Shown here piece by piece: positions 1 to 3,976 of a DNA stretch of 7,257 nt. The translations under genes were made by a program, and so were the position numbers. The stretch is from assembly GCA_030830385.1 (NCBI GenBank), contig JAURNA010000123.1, positions 1 through 7,257 on the forward strand, read 5' to 3'. Numbering within the stretch: the first letter of the stretch is position 1; the number at the start of each line of letters is the position of its first letter. Origin of the DNA: Crocinitomicaceae bacterium. GTDB lineage: Bacteria > Bacteroidota > Bacteroidia > Flavobacteriales_D > Crocinitomicaceae. Below the pieces are notes generated by a model. It searched no databases and was not told where the DNA came from. It saw only the letters and a program-made list of their open reading frames with translations.

Positions 1-1113
1 AACATCATTCGTGTTCACAGTTTGATCTATTTTTTCTCGTGGGGGATTCCGTTTATTCACCTCATGGTCTTCTGCCTCATTTCACTCATAGGCTGCTCAT
101 TGTTGTATCTCTCCTTTCGGGATCGGTCGAGTTGGAAGTCCGGGGAAATGTTTTCTCTGTTTTTTTTCCTTCCGACCATCTTTTTCTTCTCGTCAGCTGC
201 AATGAAGGAAGTATTTATCGTCCTGGGAATTGGGATGTTGACATTCGCTTTATGCGGCAAGCACTCAACCATAAAGCGCATCATATACCTTGTACCTGCA
301 CTCCTTCTCATGCTGGGATTCAAACCCTACGTTCTGGTTTGCCTGTTACCTGCCCTATTTGCATACGGATTATACAGGGCTTTGCCTCGTTTCAAATTGG
401 CAGGATCCATTACAGCACTCCTTGCAACGTTGGTACTTATCGTATTTCTTTTTCCTCAACAAACCAACAAAGGAGCCTTATACATAGCCCGAAAAAACTG
501 GGATTTCAACAACTTAGGAAGAGGTGGCGTTCATGCACTTACGGAGGAAGGATTTTTCTGTATAACCCAAGAACAGGAGAGTTGCTACACCCTGAAAAAC
601 AACATCATTTATTTTAAGGAGAACTGCAACGCATTGTTCATTGAAAAAGGAAATCTGACGCTTCCACGGGACTCCATCGCACGAAAAGGTACGTCATACG
701 CGTTGTATTTTAAAGGAACCGGAGCCGGAAGTTTTATCGAAACGCCCTTGTTGGATGGAACGGTTGCCGATCTTTTCAAAACACTGCCCAATGCCTTGTT
801 CAACGCATTGATTCGACCGTTTCCCTGGGATCCGGGAAGCTGGCCAAAAGTTTTACTGTTTTTTGAAACATTGTTTCTGATCGTGATGATTGTTCTGGCC
901 ATTCGCAATCGATCTGTATTAACCGTGCCCGACCGCAGCCTCATTCTTGCCCTCATCATTTTCATCGTTTCATTAGCCGCCATAATTGGCTGGGTAACTC
1001 CGGTTCTCGGTGCCATCGTTCGATATCGATTGCCAATACACATTGCGACTCTCATCATTTGCTTCACGCTCTTATCGGTAAATTCACGCAGCGAAACCGG
1101 ATCCGGAAGTTAA
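1..1113 (+). CDS. Polytopic membrane protein, function unknown (5' end outside window)
   Basis: The frame is open from base 1 and ends at TAA 1111-1113, so about 370 residues are visible. A TTG at 22 could start translation, but seven sense codons precede it and the frame runs off the edge, so I treat the gene as 5'-truncated. Numbering from that TTG, roughly five or six hydrophobic segments lie between residues 9 and 145. A polar stretch of about 125 residues follows (146-270), probably outside the membrane, with three cysteines at 180, 188 and 202. Three more hydrophobic segments follow at about 275-294, 306-326 and 338-353. An RPFPW motif (265-269) just before the sixth or seventh segment and an RYRLP motif (334-338) between the last two recall uncharacterised Bacteroidota membrane proteins found among surface-polysaccharide genes, some resembling GT-C glycosyltransferases or EpsG-like polymerases. 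That resemblance is from memory and weak. No catalytic residues can be assigned. The stop overlaps the opposing NUDIX stop by 4 bases. Confidence 0.75.
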   Translation, partial: NIIRVHSLIYFFSWGIPFIHLMVFCLISLIGCSLLYLSFRDRSSWKSGEMFSLFFFLPTIFFFSSAAMKEVFIVLGIGMLTFALCGKHSTIKRIIYLVPALLLMLGFKPYVLVCLLPALFAYGLYRALPRFKLAGSITALLATLVLIVFLFPQQTNKGALYIARKNWDFNNLGRGGVHALTEEGFFCITQEQESCYTLKNNIIYFKENCNALFIEKGNLTLPRDSIARKGTSYALYFKGTGAGSFIETPLLDGTVADLFKTLPNALFNALIRPFPWDPGSWPKVLLFFETLFLIVMIVLAIRNRSVLTVPDRSLILALIIFIVSLAAIIGWVTPVLGAIVRYRLPIHIATLIICFTLLSVNSRSETGSGS

Positions 1114-1745
1114 TTCTCCTGATTGCATTTTTCTTTCAACGCGCACCAGGCATCGAGAACTTCATTGATGGACCCGTACGTGTTTCCCCGAATCGCCAGT
1201 AATTCATCCTCGGTAAACCAATCAGCCTTCGTAATGCCCTCTTTTTTCTGAGGTTTTGTCTTCTTACCACCGGTATAGTTCAGCACAAACCAGTGGGTTC
1301 GTTTCAGTGCGCTTTTCTCCTTCCACTTCATGATGTGGTAGGTCACAACAAGTGGTTGTTCAATCAAATGCCCCATAATACCACATTCTTCCTCAATTTC
1401 ACGAACGGCTGCATCTTCCCTGGATTCTCCCGGATCAATTCCCCCCTTTGGAATATCCCAGAGTCCTTTTCGCTTAATGACAAGAAACTTCTGTTTTCTT
1501 CTCACCAATCCTCCGGCTGCTTCCAATTTATGATAGGGTTCAAAGATTCGTTTGAACGACTTATCCACATTTTTACATGCAATTTGCAAAGGACGATCCA
1601 TGCTTACATCCTCCATTAGAGCCTTGACATCCCTTCGAAAACGAACAACTTCCTTTGCACGAACGACAGGAAAATCATCCATTACATCCTCTTTTTGAAC
1701 AAAAAGAACCGGCTTATGATCAACAAATACTTTGTACATTTGCAT
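1110..1745 (-). CDS. NUDIX hydrolase with conserved N-terminal extension
   Basis: This 211-residue protein should hydrolyse a nucleoside diphosphate linked to another moiety; the substrate cannot be read from the sequence. The Nudix box (G-x5-E-x7-R-E-U-x-E-E-x-G-U) is intact at residues 101-123, with G101, E107, R115, E116, E119, E120 and G122 all present, so the metal-binding catalytic helix looks functional. The Nudix fold itself begins near residue 75 (AAGGLVRR), with WDIPKGG directly before the box. The first 70 or so residues form an extra N-terminal segment with no motif I know. Two start codons are possible: ATG at 1745, giving MQMYK, or ATG at 1739, giving MYKVF. The shorter form resembles relatives as I remember them, and would widen the gap to the divergent pyrE from 2 to 8 bases. 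No signal peptide is visible, so it is probably cytosolic. The stop overlaps that of the convergent membrane-protein gene. Confidence 0.93.
   Translation of the reverse strand: MQMYKVFVDHKPVLFVQKEDVMDDFPVVRAKEVVRFRRDVKALMEDVSMDRPLQIACKNVDKSFKRIFEPYHKLEAAGGLVRRKQKFLVIKRKGLWDIPKGGIDPGESREDAAVREIEEECGIMGHLIEQPLVVTYHIMKWKEKSALKRTHWFVLNYTGGKKTKPQKKEGITKADWFTEDELLAIRGNTYGSINEVLDAWCALKEKCNQEN
1735..1742 (+). promoter_or_regulatory. Putative -7 promoter box for pyrE
   Basis: TACATTTG matches all six fixed positions of the Bacteroidota -7 consensus TAnnTTTG. It ends 5 bases before the pyrE ATG, so transcription would begin within a few bases of that codon and the mRNA would have almost no leader. No TTG lies at the expected 17-23 bases upstream, so the -33 half is missing or degenerate. 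The box overlies the start codon(s) of the divergent NUDIX gene. Short AT-rich matches arise by chance, so this is tentative. Confidence 0.45.
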
Positions 1746-1747
1746 TC

Positions 1748-2398
1748 ATGGTTTTGAACGAAGATAAAGGGCTAAAAGTAGCAGAATTTTTGTTACAGGT
1801 GAAAGCCGTCAAACTGCAACCTCAGGCCCCATTCACATGGGCTTCCGGAATTAAATCTCCCATATATTGCGACAATCGAATCACCCTCTCGTATCCGAAT
1901 GTTCGGACGTTTATCCGACAGGCTTATGCGGAGGCAGTCATTGACAATTTTGGTAAGCCGGATATCATTGCAGGTGTTGCCACAGGAGGGATTGCACAGG
2001 GCGCTCTCGTTGCACAGGAAATGGGACTTCCGTTTATTTACGTTCGTGACAAAGCCAAGGGACACGGAATGGGAAATCAAATTGAAGGTTACTTCGAACA
2101 AGGCCAGAATGTAATAGTCATCGAAGATCTCATTTCCACGGGAGGTAGCAGTTTAAAAGCTGTTCAGGCATTGCGTGAAGCAGGATTGAACGTAAAAGGT
2201 TTGATCGCAATTTTCACGTATGGTTTTGACATTGCCCACAAAAATTTCAACGAAGCTGAGTGCCCGTACGTAACGCTCTCGAACTACGATATTTTAATTG
2301 AGAAAGCCGTTCAATCAAACCTGATTTCTACGGAGGATGAACTTTCATTGCAGCTATGGAGAAAATCACCTGCTGACTGGAAACGATCAAAATCATGA
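1748..2398 (+). CDS. pyrE: Orotate phosphoribosyltransferase
   Basis: PyrE joins orotate to PRPP to give OMP and pyrophosphate, the fifth step of de novo pyrimidine synthesis, in the cytosol. The 216-residue length is normal for the family. The PRPP-binding motif is at residues 122-134 (VIVIEDLISTGGS), with the acidic pair E126-D127. The mobile catalytic loop is at about 100-108 (RDKAKGHGM). FTWASGIKSPIYCDNR at 29-44 is the typical orotate/PRPP-site region, and GVATGG at 76-81 is also characteristic. The frame is open back to 1655, but I chose ATG 1748: it gives the normal family length, begins with MVLNEDKG directly before the conserved AEFLLQ, and avoids a 93-base overlap with the NUDIX gene. 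A promoter-like box ends at 1742. The stop overlaps the next start as ATGA, which suggests translational coupling. No pyrimidine attenuator is visible, and there is no room for one. Confidence 0.96.
   Translation: MVLNEDKGLKVAEFLLQVKAVKLQPQAPFTWASGIKSPIYCDNRITLSYPNVRTFIRQAYAEAVIDNFGKPDIIAGVATGGIAQGALVAQEMGLPFIYVRDKAKGHGMGNQIEGYFEQGQNVIVIEDLISTGGSSLKAVQALREAGLNVKGLIAIFTYGFDIAHKNFNEAECPYVTLSNYDILIEKAVQSNLISTEDELSLQLWRKSPADWKRSKS
1773..1780 (-). promoter_or_regulatory. Possible -7 box for the NUDIX gene
   Basis: Read on the minus strand this is TACTTTTA, one mismatch from TAnnTTTG, 27 bases before the NUDIX ATG at 1745. It lies inside the pyrE coding region, where a promoter for this gene has to be because the starts are only 2 bases apart. 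No TTG is found at the expected upstream spacing. Weak on its own. Confidence 0.2.
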
Positions 2399-2793
2399 CA
2401 ATAGACAGCCAAAAAGTACAAATCACCGCTGATCAGCAGACCATCGCAGACTTTTTATCAGATGCTCAGAACCTCATCCATTTGCTGCCTCAGGATAAGA
2501 TTACAGACTTCAAAGCAGACGCAAATCAGTGCTCATTCAAAGTCCAGGGAGGAATTACGATCTCTTTGGTCGAAGATGGAACTGACGGCCCATCTCAACT
2601 CTTCCTGAAATCAGGAGATGCATCTCCTTTCCCCTTTCGACTCACCATTCACACGGCTCCCAACAAGGGAGGCACAGAAGGATACATCCACTTTGAAGGG
2701 CAGGTAAACCCGTTCATGAAAATGATCGTTGAAAAGCCTTTGACCCACTTATTCGATTATATGTCGAACAAATTGAAGGAATACTACGCTTAA
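2395..2793 (+). CDS. SRPBCC (START/Bet v 1-like) fold protein, function unknown
   Basis: This 132-residue soluble protein has no signal peptide or membrane segment. The pattern fits the SRPBCC helix-grip fold. There is an opening strand (QKVQITA, 7-12) and a short helix (TIADFLSDAQNLIHLL, 16-31). A run of alternating strands follows (about 35-102), including CSFKVQGGITISLVEDG and EGYIHFEGQVN. A long C-terminal helix (about 105-130) would cover a hydrophobic pocket. That fold usually binds a hydrophobic or aromatic ligand; no ligand can be named here. I recall similar small proteins next to pyrE in Bacteroidota, but know of no demonstrated role. It starts inside the pyrE stop (ATGA at 2395-2398), so it is almost certainly co-transcribed with pyrE and translationally coupled to it. 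Its stop overlaps that of the convergent biotin ligase by 4 bases (TTAA). Confidence 0.85.
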   Translation: MTIDSQKVQITADQQTIADFLSDAQNLIHLLPQDKITDFKADANQCSFKVQGGITISLVEDGTDGPSQLFLKSGDASPFPFRLTIHTAPNKGGTEGYIHFEGQVNPFMKMIVEKPLTHLFDYMSNKLKEYYA

Positions 2794-3518
2794 CCCAACC
2801 AGCGAATCTCCCCCATTGAATATTCACAGATTTCACCCCTGCGCTCTACCCGGAGATGCCCACTCTCGGCGATTCCAAGGATGATTCCTCTGAACTGCCC
2901 CTGATCATCTTCATAGCTCATCTCAGTTCGATATCCACTTAACACATCCAAATAGTCCGAAGTTAACGGATCGGGTACAGCTCTGTAATAATCATACGCC
3001 TGATTCAAATAAAACAACAAACTATCGAGTACCTTGTTGAGATCCAGCTCCTTCCCCAATTCATTTTTCATACTGGTAGCCGCAAATCCTCTGAAGCTTA
3101 TTTGATTGATGTTGAGACCAATTCCGACAATGCTCTGCTGAATGGTACTTCCCATCACCTGATTCTCGATGAGCATCCCGCAAATCTTTTGTCCGTTTAC
3201 CAGAATATCATTGGGCCATTTGATCTTTCCTTCCAACCCGACAGATGAAAGGTACTTTATGACACCCAAATTCATAATTTTTGATAAAATGAACTGATTG
3301 GTCACTGACAGACTGACATTTTCCAGAAAAAGACTGAATGTCAGGTTTTTACCTCGCTCCGAATCCCAGCTCCTGTGCATTTGTCCCCTGCCTTCGGTTT
3401 GATTCTCTGCCATTATTACAGTCCCGGAAACCAATTTTCCCGCTTTCGCGAGACTGGCAACATAATTGTTCGTTGAAGAAGTATCACTGAGGCGAATGAT
3501 TGTGTTGCCGAAGTGCAT
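2790..3518 (-). CDS. birA: Biotin--[acetyl-CoA-carboxylase] ligase (class I, no DNA-binding domain)
   Basis: The enzyme makes biotinyl-AMP from biotin and ATP and transfers biotin to a lysine of the acetyl-CoA carboxylase carrier protein. The 242 residues contain the catalytic domain and a small C-terminal domain but no N-terminal helix-turn-helix, so unlike E. coli BirA it should not act as a biotin-operon repressor. The visible motifs are the STNNY region (15-19), the biotin/adenylate loop GRGQMHRSW (43-51), KWPNDILV (100-107), KICGMLIE with the catalytic-type lysine (111-118) and GIGLNIN (132-138). In the loop, the glycine found at the sixth position in E. coli (GRGRRGRxW) is replaced by H48. 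The C-terminal part from about 190 (YRTEMSYEDDQGQFRGIILG) matches the SH3-like domain. ATG 3518 gives the expected start just before IIRLSDTSSTN. The gene is divergent from rsfS. Confidence 0.94.
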   Translation of the reverse strand: MHFGNTIIRLSDTSSTNNYVASLAKAGKLVSGTVIMAENQTEGRGQMHRSWDSERGKNLTFSLFLENVSLSVTNQFILSKIMNLGVIKYLSSVGLEGKIKWPNDILVNGQKICGMLIENQVMGSTIQQSIVGIGLNINQISFRGFAATSMKNELGKELDLNKVLDSLLFYLNQAYDYYRAVPDPLTSDYLDVLSGYRTEMSYEDDQGQFRGIILGIAESGHLRVERRGEICEYSMGEIRWLG

Positions 3519-3530
3519 AATGTATTTTTG
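3500..3530 (+). promoter_or_regulatory. Putative promoter for the rsfS-ftsH-cdsA-psd operon (distal)
   Basis: TTG (3500-3502), 20 bases, then TATTTTTG (3523-3530) matches both halves of the Bacteroidota sigma consensus TTG-N17-23-TAnnTTTG. It is the only promoter candidate in the window for which I found both elements. The start point would be near 3537, giving a leader of about 56 bases to ATG 3593. The upstream element lies inside the divergent biotin ligase gene and the -7 box is 4 bases beyond its start codon, so polymerases for the two genes would compete. No transcript data were available. Confidence 0.5.
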
Positions 3531-3544
3531 GTGGTTCGATCTGC

Positions 3545-3552
3545 TAAAAATA
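3545..3552 (-). promoter_or_regulatory. Possible -7 box for the biotin ligase gene
   Basis: On the minus strand this reads TATTTTTA, one mismatch from TAnnTTTG, ending 26 bases before the ATG at 3518. That spacing would leave a leader of roughly 20 bases and is nearly the same as for the near-match box of the NUDIX gene. No TTG lies at the expected upstream distance. The region is AT-rich, so chance is a real alternative. Confidence 0.22.
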
Positions 3553-3573
3553 CACTTTTACAGAATTTAAGGT

Positions 3574-3581
3574 TAGTTTTG
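3574..3581 (+). promoter_or_regulatory. Putative proximal -7 box for rsfS
   Basis: TAGTTTTG matches TAnnTTTG at all fixed positions. A start point 5-7 bases further on (about 3586-3588) would put transcription just upstream of ATG 3593 and ATG 3599. It argues against GTG 3581 as the rsfS start, because that codon is the last base of the box plus two more and would not be on this transcript. No TTG occurs 17-23 bases upstream. Confidence 0.38.
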
Positions 3582-3592
3582 TGCGGACATTT

Positions 3593-3976
3593 ATGCCTAT
3601 GACAGATACCCTTCAGGACAACGATTCTCAGATCCTCTGCAATGCAATTGTAGAAGGAATGCAGGAGAACAAAGCAAAGGACATTGTCGTCTTAGACTTA
3701 AGGGAAATTGGAAATGCAGTCTGTGACTTTTTTGTCATCTGTAGTGGAGACTCATCTACTCAGGTCGACGGAATTAGTTCATCGGTTGTTCGCCATACGC
3801 GTAAGGTTCTGTCAGAAAAACCATGGAGTGTAGAGGGCAAAGCGAATCGAGAGTGGGTCTTGATGGACTATGTGAGTGTGGTTGCCCACGTGTTTTACAA
3901 GGAAACGCGTGCATTCTACGACCTGGAAGATCTCTGGGCAGATGCCAAGCGAACTGACATTCCTAAATTTGAATGA
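3593..3976 (+). CDS. rsfS: Ribosomal silencing factor RsfS
   Basis: RsfS (formerly RsfA, YbeB; related to plant Iojap) binds ribosomal protein uL14 on the large subunit and prevents it joining the small subunit, lowering translation when nutrients are limited. From ATG 3593 the protein has 127 residues, a usual length. The family signature runs through the whole chain: an N-terminal helix, then DIVVLDLREIGNAVCDFFVI with the conserved CDFFVIC core, STQVDGI, KPWSVEG, WVLMDYVSVVAHVF and an ending RAFYDLEDLWADA. The frame also has a GTG at 3581 and another ATG at 3599. GTG 3581 overlaps a promoter-like box, so I prefer one of the two ATGs; choosing between them (MPMTD or MTD) is not possible from sequence alone. 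The gene ends as ATGA, overlapping the ftsH start by 4 bases, so the two are probably translationally coupled. Confidence 0.94.
   Translation: MPMTDTLQDNDSQILCNAIVEGMQENKAKDIVVLDLREIGNAVCDFFVICSGDSSTQVDGISSSVVRHTRKVLSEKPWSVEGKANREWVLMDYVSVVAHVFYKETRAFYDLEDLWADAKRTDIPKFE

Noticed and set aside
1097..1106. Perfect 10-base palindrome CCGGATCCGG just before the membrane-protein stop, with a T-rich stretch about 20 bases on; considered as a terminator.
   Set aside because: A four-base-pair arm with a 2-base loop is not a credible terminator hairpin, the T-run is not adjacent to it, and both lie in coding sequence.
1655..1747. A 31-residue N-terminal extension of PyrE, since the frame is open back to ATG 1655.
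   Set aside because: It would overlap the NUDIX gene by 91 bases, exceeds normal PyrE length and has no similarity to PyrE N-termini I know; the promoter-like box at 1735-1742 also argues against it.
3581..3592. GTG 3581 as the start of rsfS.
   Set aside because: The G is the last base of the TAGTTTTG promoter-like box, and two ATGs follow within 18 bases that give normal family length.
3519..3592. A riboswitch or small RNA in the 74-base divergent spacer.
   Set aside because: The spacer is AT-rich, has no stable hairpin that I can see, and is largely accounted for by promoter-like elements for both strands.
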